A DNA stretch of 64,000 nt from Streptomyces sp. NBC_00440 (GCF_036014215.1 NZ_CP107921.1:7003501-7067500); one strand, 5' to 3'. Positions 17,445 through 26,560 are shown, numbered from the stretch's first letter. The notes: generated by a model not told the origin, from the sequence alone. Translations and numbers: made by a program.

Positions 17445-19832
17445 TCAGCGGGCGACCCGTATCCGGTAGTGCGCCGTGGCATCCGGCGCACCACCCGTCT
17501 GGTGGGCCGTGACGGTGAACGAAGCCGTGCCCGCCCTGCGCGGTGTGCCGGTGATGCCACCGGTGTCCCGGTTGAGCGTCAGGCCCTGGGGCAGTGCGCC
17601 GGTCGTCACCTCGAAGCGCACCGTCGCCGGGGTGTTCGTCTCCACCCTCGCCGCGTAGAGGTCGCCCCGCGCCGCCGGGGGCAGTGCGGTCGTCGTCAGT
17701 CGCGGGGTCGGTACCACTACCCGCTCCGGGGCCCCGACCGGTTTGCCGTCCGCGTCGAGCCGCTGCAGTGACCACTCGCGACCCTCCTCGACAACGCTCA
17801 GGTGCCAGTTGGTCGTGGTGTCCCGCAGTAGTGCGCGCTGCGCTTCGGTGAAGGCGCCGAGGTTGCGGGCGGTTTCCCACTGCTTGATCGCGTCCAGTAC
17901 GCGGAGGGTGTTGTCCCCGCCGGCTTCGAGCCCGGCCACCGAGGTCTCGAAGCCGGCGCCGGCGTTGAGGCCGGCGCCGCGCGCCAGTTTGCCCTCGATG
18001 CTCAGCAGGCTCTCGGAGCCGGACAGGCTGATCCAACCGAGCATCGCGGGAAGGAAGTTGGCGCGGTAGAACTCGTTGTTGACGAAGACCTGATCCATGG
18101 TGGTGACGCCGACCTCGCCCCAGCTGGCACGGGTCAGCGCGTCCCAGGTGTTGGACGTCATCCGGCTGGTCTCGGTGATGAAGCCGTCCCTGGTGCGGTT
18201 CTGCCGGTAGGTGCCGTTGATGAGCAGCGCCTGGCCGTAGTTGCCCCAGCCGGACTCGGAGGCCGATTCGACACCGTCGTAGGAATTGGACGATATTCCC
18301 GTGGTGTTCCAGGCGGTGGCCAGGCGGGTGGAGATCTCCTGGAGGATGTCCCGGCCGCCGGTCGCACCGTCATAGCTGTTGACGATGACGCGGCTCGCGC
18401 GTTCACCGGACGGGTGCGCGACGGCGGCGGAACCCCACTGCGCACGCTTCACACCGGTCAGCTGCCATGCGCCGCCTGACTGCTGAGCGCTTCCGTAGGA
18501 AGCGAACTCATCACCGATGCGCAGCAGTTGACCGTGCAGGCCGCCCTCCAGCGGAGCACCGGAGTCCAAGTACAGCGTGGTGTCGGTGGCTGAGGCGGGG
18601 CGCGCGAGGGCGGCGCGTCCGCCGAGGGCCAGCCGCGGGTCGGCCGGGGACGGCACGACATAGCGGTCGTCGGTGCTGATGAAGTCCGAGATGGTGTGGA
18701 CGCCCAGACGCATACCGTGCGCCCGCGCCAGCTCGACCGCGGCCTTGGCGCCCGCGTCGTCGCCGCCGAGGCTCGCGTCGAACTGGTAGTGCCCGGTGGT
18801 CTGCCAGGGGCCCACCGCGTTCGGCAGCGAGTAGAGGTACCCGATCCCGGCGGCCTCGGCGAGGCGGGCCGCGGTGGGGATGTTGCCGGTGGTGAGGTCG
18901 CCCAGGACGAGGAATGACTGGCTGGACGCCTGAGCGGCCTTCTGCCACTGGCCGTTCTGCGTCGGGTACGGCAGGTGCTCGCCGGTGGCGATCTCGGACA
19001 GCACGGTCGGAACGAGGTCCGGTGCCGAGCCGAACAGCGCGATCGTCGATCCCGCGATCCGCCCCTCGCCGCCGGGCAGCGGGCCCACCGGGATGTGGTG
19101 GCCCGCGCGGGTGAGCCGCGAACGCTCCTTGGTGTAGTCGTACGTGAAGGCACGCAGCACCGAGCCCCATGTGGTCCGGCCGGCGGCGCTCCACTCCTCG
19201 TGCGCGGCAACCTGGAGCCCGGACGGGTTGTCCGCCACCTCTGTCTCCCAGCCGAAGTCCTGGTACTCCTGCGGCCAGGCACCCTCCGTCCGGTCGGTGA
19301 GTGGACGCAGGCCGATCGCGAAGTCGTCGTCGCGGACCACGCCGACCGTTTCGCCGACGGTCTGCGTGATGGCGGTCGCCAGCGGCCCCCACAGCAGCGT
19401 CTGCACGTCGGCCCCGGCCGGGGCGGCGACGCGGGTGGCCACCAGGGTGGTGAAGGTGCCGTGGTCGACCACTCGTACGTCGACCGCGCATCCCGCGGCG
19501 CGGTTCGTGAAGGTCAGCAGGTCGGGGTGGGCGGGGCTGCGCCGCACCGCGGTGGGCGCCACCTGCCGCCCGTCGATGACAAGGCTGACCAGCGGGGCGG
19601 CTCTGCCGGGTGCGAGGTGGTCGGTGCCGGTGCGGGCGTCCTTGAGGAAGGACACGGTGCCCGTGGCGTCCAGGCCGACGGTGAGGTGGCCCGCACCCAC
19701 CCGGATCCCGGCCGCCGGTTGGCGGTCGCCGGGGACCGGTTCGGCCGCCGACGCGCTCCAGGGGCCGAGCGCGGCAGCGGCAGCGCCCGCTCCGGCGGCG
19801 AGGAGGAGGTTCCTTCTGCTGGGTGGCGTCAT
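17445..19832 (-). CDS. Tat-exported putative glycan-active enzyme with C-terminal Ig-like (putative Ig) domain
   Basis: A 795-residue secreted protein. It begins with a twin-arginine signal (PSRRNLLLAAGAGAAAAALG, Arg6-Arg7) and a probable cleavage after ASA. The bulk resembles a beta-sandwich plus TIM-barrel layout of glycoside hydrolases, with the barrel part around AEAAGIGYLYSLPN, MRLGVHTISDF and SSNSYDGVESASESGWG; catalytic acids cannot be assigned. A final domain of about 80 residues has the cadherin/Ig-like signature LPQGLTLNRDTGGITGTPRRAG. It is the last gene of a sugar ABC-transport operon, so a role in releasing the imported saccharide or acting on its glycan is likely. The ATG follows GAGAGGAA. 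A longer frame running upstream is rejected because the Tat signal marks the start. Confidence 0.65.
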   Translation of the reverse strand: MTPPSRRNLLLAAGAGAAAAALGPWSASAAEPVPGDRQPAAGIRVGAGHLTVGLDATGTVSFLKDARTGTDHLAPGRAAPLVSLVIDGRQVAPTAVRRSPAHPDLLTFTNRAAGCAVDVRVVDHGTFTTLVATRVAAPAGADVQTLLWGPLATAITQTVGETVGVVRDDDFAIGLRPLTDRTEGAWPQEYQDFGWETEVADNPSGLQVAAHEEWSAAGRTTWGSVLRAFTYDYTKERSRLTRAGHHIPVGPLPGGEGRIAGSTIALFGSAPDLVPTVLSEIATGEHLPYPTQNGQWQKAAQASSQSFLVLGDLTTGNIPTAARLAEAAGIGYLYSLPNAVGPWQTTGHYQFDASLGGDDAGAKAAVELARAHGMRLGVHTISDFISTDDRYVVPSPADPRLALGGRAALARPASATDTTLYLDSGAPLEGGLHGQLLRIGDEFASYGSAQQSGGAWQLTGVKRAQWGSAAVAHPSGERASRVIVNSYDGATGGRDILQEISTRLATAWNTTGISSNSYDGVESASESGWGNYGQALLINGTYRQNRTRDGFITETSRMTSNTWDALTRASWGEVGVTTMDQVFVNNEFYRANFLPAMLGWISLSGSESLLSIEGKLARGAGLNAGAGFETSVAGLEAGGDNTLRVLDAIKQWETARNLGAFTEAQRALLRDTTTNWHLSVVEEGREWSLQRLDADGKPVGAPERVVVPTPRLTTTALPPAARGDLYAARVETNTPATVRFEVTTGALPQGLTLNRDTGGITGTPRRAGTASFTVTAHQTGGAPDATAHYRIRVAR

Positions 19833-19915
19833 TCGATCGTTCCTCTCGGTTCGTGAGCGGGCGATTGCGGACCCCGGACCGCTCGGCAGGACATTGCTGT
19901 GCTGGTGGCGGGTGA

Positions 19916-21172
19916 TCAGAGCGTGACGACGGTTCCGGTGCGGCGGGCACGTTCGGCGGCGAAGACGAGCCGGTGGCTCGCCACGCCGGTACGCGCGCCC
20001 GAGACGACCAGCTCGGGGCATCCGTCGCTGAGCGCGTCGACGAATGCGTACAGCAGCGCCCGGTCGCCGCCGGCGTGCCCCTCGGTGTTGTTGGAGCCGT
20101 CGACCGAGGTGTCGATGACGGTCCGGCGCTCGGTCAGCAGGTCGTAGACCTCCAGGTACCGCCCGTCGCCGGTCAGTTGGCCGCGCGTGCCGAAGATCCT
20201 GGTGCGGCGGTTCTCCTGCGGGGTGAAGGCGGTAAGAGTGAAGCTCGCGGTGAGGCCCCCCTCGTATTCGACGGTGACGGTCTGGTGGTCGTTGACGTCG
20301 TTGTCGCAGGCGTAGGCGCAGCGCCCGTAGGGCCCCGTACGCAGCGCCTCGGTCAGCGTGTCCTCGGTGAGGTCGCGCGCGACCACACTCGCGAAGTAGT
20401 GCTTGGGGCCGTGACCGTCGCGCAGGCCCTGCCGGTAGATGCGGGCGGCGGAGAACGGGCATCCGGCCTCTACCTCGGCCGGGCAGTCGAGGCAGCGGTC
20501 GGCGGCGCCGGGCGGCCGGTTCTCGGGGCGGAAGTGGGTGAGGGAGCCGAAGGAGGAGACGCGGCGCGGGGCCCGGCCGATGACGTCGCCGAGCCAGTCG
20601 ATGTCGTGACAGGACTTGGTGAGCAGCAGCGGCCCGGTCTCGTCCTCGCGCCGCCAGTTGCCGCGTACGAAGGAGTGCGCGAAGTGGTAGGAGCCGATCG
20701 GTTCCAGGTGCTGGACGGAGACGATGTCGCCTACCGCCCCGGAGGCGAGTTCGCGCTTGAGGGCACGGGTGTAGCGGGTGTAGCGCATGACGTGGCACAG
20801 GCCGAGGAGGACACCGGCGTTCTCGGCGGCCTCGGCGATGCGGACGCAGTCCTCGTCACTGACGGCCATGGGCTTCTCCAGCAGCACGTGGTAGCCGCGG
20901 GCGATGAAGGCGAGCGCGGCGTCCAGGTGCTGGTCGTCGAGAAGGGCGATGACGACGGCATCGGCCAGGCGGGGCCGGGCGGCCAGCTCGCGCCAGTCGG
21001 CGAAGACCTGGCCGTCCGCCAGTTCATGGTGGGCGGCGAAGGATTCGCGGCGCGCGTCGTCGGGTTCGGCGACCGCGGTGACCACGGCCCGTTCGGGGCG
21101 TTCGGCAGTCAGCTCGGCGTAGGCGGCGCCGCGGGCGCCGGCCCCGGCGAAGGCGATTCGCATGGTGGTCAT
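19916..21172 (-). CDS. Gfo/Idh/MocA-family oxidoreductase with cysteine-rich insert
   Basis: A 418-residue NAD(P)-dependent sugar oxidoreductase. The N-terminal dinucleotide fold starts RIAFAGAGARGAAYAEL, and the family signature EKPMAVSDED follows near residue 100. An insert with CLDCPAEVEAGCPFSAARIY and later CAYACDNDVNDHQ gives five closely placed cysteines, as in a subgroup of this family, and may bind a metal. It probably oxidises the imported sugar or sugar acid. The ATG overlaps the stop of the upstream permease gene (ATGA), so translation is coupled. Confidence 0.83.
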   Translation of the reverse strand: MTTMRIAFAGAGARGAAYAELTAERPERAVVTAVAEPDDARRESFAAHHELADGQVFADWRELAARPRLADAVVIALLDDQHLDAALAFIARGYHVLLEKPMAVSDEDCVRIAEAAENAGVLLGLCHVMRYTRYTRALKRELASGAVGDIVSVQHLEPIGSYHFAHSFVRGNWRREDETGPLLLTKSCHDIDWLGDVIGRAPRRVSSFGSLTHFRPENRPPGAADRCLDCPAEVEAGCPFSAARIYRQGLRDGHGPKHYFASVVARDLTEDTLTEALRTGPYGRCAYACDNDVNDHQTVTVEYEGGLTASFTLTAFTPQENRRTRIFGTRGQLTGDGRYLEVYDLLTERRTVIDTSVDGSNNTEGHAGGDRALLYAFVDALSDGCPELVVSGARTGVASHRLVFAAERARRTGTVVTL

Positions 21173-22047
21173 CCCTTGCTGGCCCCTCCGGTGAGGCCCT
21201 TGACGAAGTGTTTCTGGAAGGCGAGGTAGAAGACGAGGATCGGTATCGAGGCGAGGAACATGAACGCGAACACGGCGCCGTAGTCGGACTGGTGCTCGCC
21301 GATGGCGCGGTAGACGCCGACGGTGACGGTGGTACCGGAGGCGGGTCCGAGGATGATCAGCGGATTGAGGAAGTCGTTCCAGATCCAGGTCCCGAGGAAG
21401 ATCAGGACGCTGGCGGAGGCCGGCCGCAGCAGCGGGAAGATCACCTGCCAGAAGGTCCGGAAGCGCCCGGCACCGTCGAGGGCGGCGGCCTCCTCCAGCT
21501 CGACCGGGATGGTCTTGACGAACCCGGTGAACACGAACACGCCGAACGGCACGTAGTAGCCGACATTGGACAGCACCACGCCGGCCACGGAGGTCATCAG
21601 CCCGAGCGTGCGCAGGACCTCGGTGATCGGCGTCATGATGACCGCGGGGGGCACCATCAGCCCGCACAACAGCACCGCGAGGGCGATCTTCGGCAGCGGG
21701 CCGGCGGCCCGCGCCAGATAGTGGCCGAGCATCGCCGAGAGCACGGTGAGAACGGTGATCGAAATGGCGGTGATCTCGACGCTGTTGATGAGCCCGAACC
21801 AGAACAAGTGGTCGGTGCGGGTCAGTACGGCGGTGAGGTTGTCGAGCGTCGGGGGGAACGGCAGTGCGGCCGGGCTCCTGACGATCTCGTCCCCCGGTTT
21901 GAAGACGTTCGCCAGCACCAGGTACAGCGGAAGGAAGAAGCAGGCCGTCACCAGGACCGCGGCGACGGGGCGCAGCCAGGTGCGGGCCCGGCCGTTGCGG
22001 GCGGCGACGCCCGGCCGGGCGCGTTCGCGGTCGAGTACGAGGGTCAC
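21169..22047 (-). CDS. Carbohydrate ABC transporter permease (MalG type)
   Basis: A 292-residue inner-membrane permease with six predicted helices and the cytoplasmic EAA loop EEAAALDGAGRFRTFWQVIFP (about residues 190-210) that contacts the ATPase. Family length is normal. The GTG start overlaps the stop of the other permease gene by GTGA. No ATPase gene is in the operon, as is common in streptomycetes, where a shared MsiK-type ATPase serves many sugar systems. Confidence 0.88.
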   Translation of the reverse strand: MTLVLDRERARPGVAARNGRARTWLRPVAAVLVTACFFLPLYLVLANVFKPGDEIVRSPAALPFPPTLDNLTAVLTRTDHLFWFGLINSVEITAISITVLTVLSAMLGHYLARAAGPLPKIALAVLLCGLMVPPAVIMTPITEVLRTLGLMTSVAGVVLSNVGYYVPFGVFVFTGFVKTIPVELEEAAALDGAGRFRTFWQVIFPLLRPASASVLIFLGTWIWNDFLNPLIILGPASGTTVTVGVYRAIGEHQSDYGAVFAFMFLASIPILVFYLAFQKHFVKGLTGGASKG

Positions 22048-22970
22048 AGGTTCACCTCTCGGCGCTGAAGGAAGCGGAGGGCGAGGACGGAGATCGCGGC
22101 GACCAGGGCGAGCATCACGGTGGACATGGCCGCGGCGTAGCCGATCCGGTTCCCGGTGAAGGCGGTGGTGACGACGGAGAAGGCGATGGTGGCCGTGGTC
22201 CCGTCGCCCGGTCCGCCGTTGGTGATCACCTGGATGTGGTCGTACGCCTTGAACGCGGTGATCAGCAGCATGACGGTGTTGATGGTGACGGCGGGGGCCA
22301 GCATCGGCCAGGTGACGTGCCGGAAGCGCCCGCCGGCGCCCGCCCCGTCCAGCGCGGCGGCCTCATGCAGCTCCGGCGGCACGCCCTGGAGTCCGGCGAG
22401 GTAGACGACGACGCAGAAGCCGAGCATCTGCCAGGCGATGATGGAGGCGACGGAGTACAGCGCGATCGACGGGTCGGACAGCCAGCCCGGCGGATGGTCC
22501 ACACCGGCCGACCGCAGCAGCGAGTTGACCATCCCGTCGTCGGTCAGCAGCGCCTGCCAGATCACGCTGACGACCACGGAGCTGAGCACCACGGGTGTGA
22601 AGAACACGGCGCGCAGTGCGTGGTAGAGGCGCCCGCGCCGGTCCAGCAGAATCGCGACGCCCAGGCCGAGTACGTTGGGCACGACCACGACGATGGCGGT
22701 GACGATCACCGTGTTGCCGAGCGCCCGGTGGAACGCCGGATCGCCCAACAGCTCGCGGTAGTTGGCAAGACCGGTATACCGGGTCGACCGGTGCAGCGGG
22801 TTCTCGTCGGTGAGGCTGGACCGCACGCTCATGATGACGGGTACCAGGACGAGGCCGAGGTAGAGAAGGAGGCCGGGGGCGCCGAAGGCGAGGAAGTGGC
22901 CGATGCCGGCGAGTGGCGCCCGGCGGCTCGGGCGACGGGCCGTCCTGGACGGCGGGCTTGTGATGGTCAC
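22044..22970 (-). CDS. Carbohydrate ABC transporter permease (MalF/UgpA type)
   Basis: A 308-residue permease with six helices; the first follows a basic N-terminus (TARRPSRRAP). The EAA loop HEAAALDGAGAGGRFRHVTWP lies near residue 220, and the VITNGGPGDGT segment typical of MalF/UgpA-type permeases is present. The GTG start overlaps the stop of the binding-protein gene by GTGA, so a longer frame was not used. It pairs with the second permease and the lipoprotein to import a saccharide. Confidence 0.88.
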   Translation of the reverse strand: MTITSPPSRTARRPSRRAPLAGIGHFLAFGAPGLLLYLGLVLVPVIMSVRSSLTDENPLHRSTRYTGLANYRELLGDPAFHRALGNTVIVTAIVVVVPNVLGLGVAILLDRRGRLYHALRAVFFTPVVLSSVVVSVIWQALLTDDGMVNSLLRSAGVDHPPGWLSDPSIALYSVASIIAWQMLGFCVVVYLAGLQGVPPELHEAAALDGAGAGGRFRHVTWPMLAPAVTINTVMLLITAFKAYDHIQVITNGGPGDGTTATIAFSVVTTAFTGNRIGYAAAMSTVMLALVAAISVLALRFLQRREVNL

Positions 22971-24271
22971 TTGGTGTCCTTGGCCCACTCGGTGTCGAGG
23001 TTCTTGGCCAGCTCGTCCGCGGTGGTGCGACCGCTGATCAGGTCGGCGGTGCCGGCCCACAGCCGGTCGGACACGCCGGGTACGAGGCCGGTGTCGCCGG
23101 TCTCGACGGTGAAGGAATTGACCAGAGCATGCCGCTTGGCGGCGTCCTGGTAGAGCGCGTCGGTGGCTCGGTACACCGGGCCCATACCGGCCGGTGGGGT
23201 GTATCCCCTGATGGCGATGATCGACCCGTCGGCCCTCACCGAGGCGTCGAGGTTGGCCTTGTCCTCCATGAACGCCTTCGCCCACTTCTTCGCCAGCGGG
23301 ACGTCCGGGGCCGTGGAGCTGACACTCATTCCGCCGCCGGTGTAGGCGGGGACCACGGTCTTGCCGTCGTCGCTCGGCCAGGGGAAGACGCCGACGCCGA
23401 AGCCGGGCTTCTTGGCGTCGGCGGAGGCCGCGAACCAGGAACCCATCGGATACATCGCGCCCTTGCCGTCGCGGAATGCCTGCTCGGTGGCGGCGTAGTC
23501 GCGGCTGAGACCGGACTTGTCGATATAGCCCTTGGCGGCCAGGTCCTGGACCTTCTTCAGCGCACCCACGAAGGCCGGATCGGTGAAGGAGCGCTTGCCG
23601 GACCGGCGTTCGGCCAGCCAGTTCGGCCTGGCCCGGTAGACGTCGGTGCCGACGGCGGCGATATCGGGGTAGCCGTCGGCGAAGGTGTCCTTACCGCCGC
23701 CCCCGACAATGATCGGGTCAATGCTCTTGGACTTGAGCTTGGCGCAGTCGTCGAGGAACTGCTGGTACGTCGCCGGAGTCGCGGTGATCCCGGCCTTCGC
23801 GAACAGGTCCTTGTTGTAGTAGACGAGCGGGGTGGGCTGGGTGTTGTAGGGCAGTTGGTAGATCTTGCCGCCGATGGGGTTGGCGTTCGGGGAGACGTAG
23901 TCGGCCAGGTCGGCCGCGGACCAGGCGGTGAGCTTGCCGGACTGGGCGAGGCCGTCCGGGTTGACGGAGATCATGAGGTCGGGGAGCTGGCCGGAGGCGG
24001 CGAGCTGCTTGACGTAGCCGTTGCGGTCGGCACTGGGTGCGACCAGCTTCTTGATCTTCACACCGGGGACCTTCGCCGAGGCGCGGGCGATGGCCGCGTC
24101 CCAGTACTTCGCGTCCAGGTTGGGGGTCTCGAAGGTGAGGAAGGTCAGCACCGGCCTGCCGCCGGAACCGGCCGATGAGGACCCGCTGCCACCTGCGGTG
24201 CAGCCGGTGGCAGCGAGGACGAGGACCGCGCCGGCGGCGGCCGCGGCGAGCCCGTAGCGGCGTCTGGACAT
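22967..24271 (-). CDS. Sugar-binding lipoprotein of an ABC transporter (extracellular solute-binding protein family 1)
   Basis: A 434-residue secreted lipoprotein. The signal peptide MSRRRYGLAAAAAGAVLVLA ends in the lipobox ATGC with the lipidated Cys24, followed by a Gly/Ser linker. The mature protein has the family 1 binding fold (LPDLMISVNPDGLAQSGKL, LPYNTQPTPLVYYNKDLFAKAGI, FRDGKGAMYPMGSWFA). The ATG at 24271 follows AGGGAG; an upstream start would add 11 residues before the charged region. It is the first gene of a five-gene operon and is divergent from the ROK regulator, with an AT-rich operator-like region between. Confidence 0.9.
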   Translation of the reverse strand: MSRRRYGLAAAAAGAVLVLAATGCTAGGSGSSSAGSGGRPVLTFLTFETPNLDAKYWDAAIARASAKVPGVKIKKLVAPSADRNGYVKQLAASGQLPDLMISVNPDGLAQSGKLTAWSAADLADYVSPNANPIGGKIYQLPYNTQPTPLVYYNKDLFAKAGITATPATYQQFLDDCAKLKSKSIDPIIVGGGGKDTFADGYPDIAAVGTDVYRARPNWLAERRSGKRSFTDPAFVGALKKVQDLAAKGYIDKSGLSRDYAATEQAFRDGKGAMYPMGSWFAASADAKKPGFGVGVFPWPSDDGKTVVPAYTGGGMSVSSTAPDVPLAKKWAKAFMEDKANLDASVRADGSIIAIRGYTPPAGMGPVYRATDALYQDAAKRHALVNSFTVETGDTGLVPGVSDRLWAGTADLISGRTTADELAKNLDTEWAKDTK

Positions 24272-24311
24272 GGGTCTCCCTGAAACGAAGGTTCGAGCCG
24301 GCAAGGCGTCA

Positions 24312-24358
24312 ATTACTAAACTTGCTAACGTAATGCGGTACCGGGCAGGTCTAGCAAG
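24312..24358. promoter_or_regulatory. AT-rich operator-like region between the sugar operon and the ROK gene
   Basis: An unusually AT-rich patch holds the outer pair ATTAC (24312-24316)/GTAAT (24330-24334) around CTAAACTTGCTAAC, and a perfect inverted pair CTTGCTA (24321-24327)/TAGCAAG (24352-24358). CTAA/TTAG half-sites of this kind are typical of ROK-family operators. It probably controls the sugar operon. Confidence 0.5.
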
Positions 24359-24423
24359 ACATCCGATGTCCAGTCAAGAACTATGCAGAGCTCAAGAATC
24401 GGCACGAGGAGACTCCAACCCCC

Positions 24424-25587
24424 ATGGCGCGCACCAGCGGTGACCCCTCGATCCTCCGACAGCTCAACTCGGCCGCGGCCCTGCGTGCCCTGATGGAGGC
24501 CCCCGGCGCGCTCACCGTCGCCCAACTGGGCAGCGTCATCGGCGTCACCCGGCCACCCGCCGAGCGGATCGTCAACGAACTGATCGCGGGTTCCTGGGCC
24601 GAGGAGGAACCACCGACCGCCGCCCGACAGGTCGGACGTCCTGCCCGCCGCTACCGCTTCCGCGCGGACGCCGGGCACGTCATCGGCATCGACATCGGCG
24701 CACACAAGACCCTGGCCGCCGCCGCCGACCTGCGCGGCGACGTCCGAGCCGAGCGCCGGGCACCGCTCGATCCGGAGATGGGCGCCGCCGCGCGGCTGGC
24801 CGCCGCCCGGGACAACGCCCTCGCCTGCCTGCAGAGCGCCGGCCTCGCACCGGACGGCCTGCTGGCCGCCGGGATCGGCACCAGTGGCGTGATCGACGAG
24901 CGGGGGCAGGTCGCGCTCTGCAGCATCCTGCCCGAGTGGACCGGGCTCGACCTGACCGCCACCGCAGGGGAGTTCCTGCCCGGCGTCCCGGTACTGGTCG
25001 AGAACGACGTACGGCTCGGCGCCCTGGCCGAGCACTGGCGGGGTGCGGCCCAGGGTGCGGAGGACGTCATCCTGCTGCATGCCGGACGCCGGCTCAGTGC
25101 CGGCCTGCTGCTCGGCGGCCGGCCCCGGCGGGGCAGCCACGGCGCCGCGGGGGAGATCGGCCACCTCAGCTACCTCAACTGGATGCACTCCTTCGAGCGG
25201 TTCGCGGACTACCGCGAGGGTGAGCACGGTCCGGCGGCCGGTGCGGAGCCCGCGGCGCGGGTCTTCGCCGCACTGCGCGACGGTGACCGGCAGGCGGGCT
25301 ACCTGGTCGACGCGTTCGCGCGCGAGCTGGCCGACGGGCTGGCCGCGATGGTCCTGGCCGTCGACCCCGAGATCGTCGTCATCGGCGGCGGACTGTCACG
25401 TGCGGGGGAACTGCTCGCCGGACCGGTGCGGCGGCATCTGGCCGCACACTGCCTCTTCCCGCCCGAAGTCGCGGTCTCCGGACTCGGCGACGAGGCGGTC
25501 GCCCTGGGAGCGGTCCGGCTGGCCGCTGACGGTGTGAAGGAACGGCTGCTGACCGGACCCTTGCGGCCCGCTCCCGCACTCGGGTAG
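24424..25587 (+). CDS. ROK-family transcriptional regulator lacking the zinc-binding cysteine motif
   Basis: A 387-residue ROK protein. An N-terminal winged helix (about 10-75, LTVAQLGSVIGVTRPPAERIVNELI) precedes a sugar-kinase-like domain with the phosphate motif GIDIGAHKT and the VENDVRLGALAE active-site helix. The usual C-x-C-G-x2-G-C zinc motif after GEIGHL is absent: the segment reads SYLNWMHSFERF with no cysteine. That suggests an altered effector-binding site and a pure regulator. It is divergent from the sugar ABC operon and probably represses it in the absence of the sugar. GAGGAG lies 12 bases upstream. Confidence 0.83.
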   Translation: MARTSGDPSILRQLNSAAALRALMEAPGALTVAQLGSVIGVTRPPAERIVNELIAGSWAEEEPPTAARQVGRPARRYRFRADAGHVIGIDIGAHKTLAAAADLRGDVRAERRAPLDPEMGAAARLAAARDNALACLQSAGLAPDGLLAAGIGTSGVIDERGQVALCSILPEWTGLDLTATAGEFLPGVPVLVENDVRLGALAEHWRGAAQGAEDVILLHAGRRLSAGLLLGGRPRRGSHGAAGEIGHLSYLNWMHSFERFADYREGEHGPAAGAEPAARVFAALRDGDRQAGYLVDAFARELADGLAAMVLAVDPEIVVIGGGLSRAGELLAGPVRRHLAAHCLFPPEVAVSGLGDEAVALGAVRLAADGVKERLLTGPLRPAPALG

Positions 25588-25635
25588 ACATACGGAGCCC
25601 TCAGATACGAAAGGCAGTATCGAAACTGTCTCCGG

Positions 25636-26460
25636 TCACAGGCCGTCGCGGTCGTGCCAGTGCTCCTGCCAGCGCCAGTCGATGGGGTCGTCGGCGCGCT
25701 GGTACCGGATGTCGGTGGACAGGCGGGTCACCTCTTCCGGGTCGGTGTTGTCGAGGGCGGCGTGCACCAGGTAGGGGGAGTGGACCACCATGTCGCCGGC
25801 CTCGTAGTCGGTGGTCAGCCAGCGGGTGTCGTAGGCGTCGGCGAGGGCGGGGAGGTCGGCGGTGATCGACGCGGCGGGCCTGCGCAGCCGGCCGGCCCGT
25901 TCTTCGGCGCGCACCCGTGCGTGACTGCCTTCCAGGTAGACGAGGCCGCCGCGCGTGGCGGGGCAGTCGCCCAGCGGGATCCAGGAGCTGAGCACCCGGT
26001 CGGTGCCTTCCCGGAGATACACGAGGTCGTAGTGGGCCTGGGTGGCGAACCCGATGCCCGTGTCGCCCGCCCGCTGGTGCCGGATGATCTTCCGTCGGTG
26101 CAGGAAGGCCGCCGCGTCCAGGAACCACGCGTACCAGTCACGGAGCGCGGGCTGGGTGCAGAACTCCTGGTAGGCGCGGCCCGGCACCAGCTCCTTGAAC
26201 AGCACCCGGCGCAGGGCCGCCGGGTCCGGGTCGGCCCGGCCGCGCTCCCGCAGGCCGGTCGGGGCGAGGGTGTCGAAGTAGTGGCGGCGGAACGCGGTCA
26301 CGGCGGCCACGGGCAGGGCGCCCTTGAGATAGAGGTAGCCGTCGCGGCGCAGGCGGGCCCAGAGGGCGTCACGATCGTGCCGCTCTTCGTCGGGTACCGG
26401 TGCGAGGGCGCCCATCCTGGCGGGTGCGGTGTCGAGTACGTAGCCGTTGGACGTCAGCAT
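25636..26460 (-). CDS. Phytanoyl-CoA dioxygenase (PhyH)-family Fe(II)/2-oxoglutarate oxygenase
   Basis: A 274-residue double-stranded beta-helix oxygenase. The iron facial triad is visible as His143-x-Asp145 (AHYDLVY) and a distal His (His227 or His233 in VVHSPYLVHAAL); the 2-oxoglutarate-binding Arg is probably in RLSTDIRYQ. The family hydroxylates aliphatic substrates, often sugars, amino acids or natural products. It is divergent from an AraC regulator, which probably controls it. Substrate unknown. It is convergent with the ROK gene with a 48-base gap. Confidence 0.82.
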   Translation of the reverse strand: MLTSNGYVLDTAPARMGALAPVPDEERHDRDALWARLRRDGYLYLKGALPVAAVTAFRRHYFDTLAPTGLRERGRADPDPAALRRVLFKELVPGRAYQEFCTQPALRDWYAWFLDAAAFLHRRKIIRHQRAGDTGIGFATQAHYDLVYLREGTDRVLSSWIPLGDCPATRGGLVYLEGSHARVRAEERAGRLRRPAASITADLPALADAYDTRWLTTDYEAGDMVVHSPYLVHAALDNTDPEEVTRLSTDIRYQRADDPIDWRWQEHWHDRDGL

Positions 26461-26548
26461 GGCTACGAGCCTGACCGTGCCGGGCCCGCGGTGCCATGCA
26501 CGAAAGCGGGTAGTGAAGGGGACTCTTCGGTACGCGGTCCGTGCCGTC

Positions 26549-26554
26549 TACAGT
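26549..26554 (+). promoter_or_regulatory. -10 box (TACAGT) of a probable leaderless transcript
   Basis: TACAGT ends exactly 6 bases before the chosen ATG of the AraC-family gene; no ribosome-binding site is present. Confidence 0.5.
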
Positions 26555-26560
26555 GACCGC

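Noticed and set aside
17445..20798. Minus-strand open frame of 1117 codons that would extend the Tat enzyme upstream
   Set aside because: The added part is an Arg/Pro-rich shadow of the Gfo/Idh gene in another frame; the Tat signal and ribosome-binding site at 19832 mark the true start.
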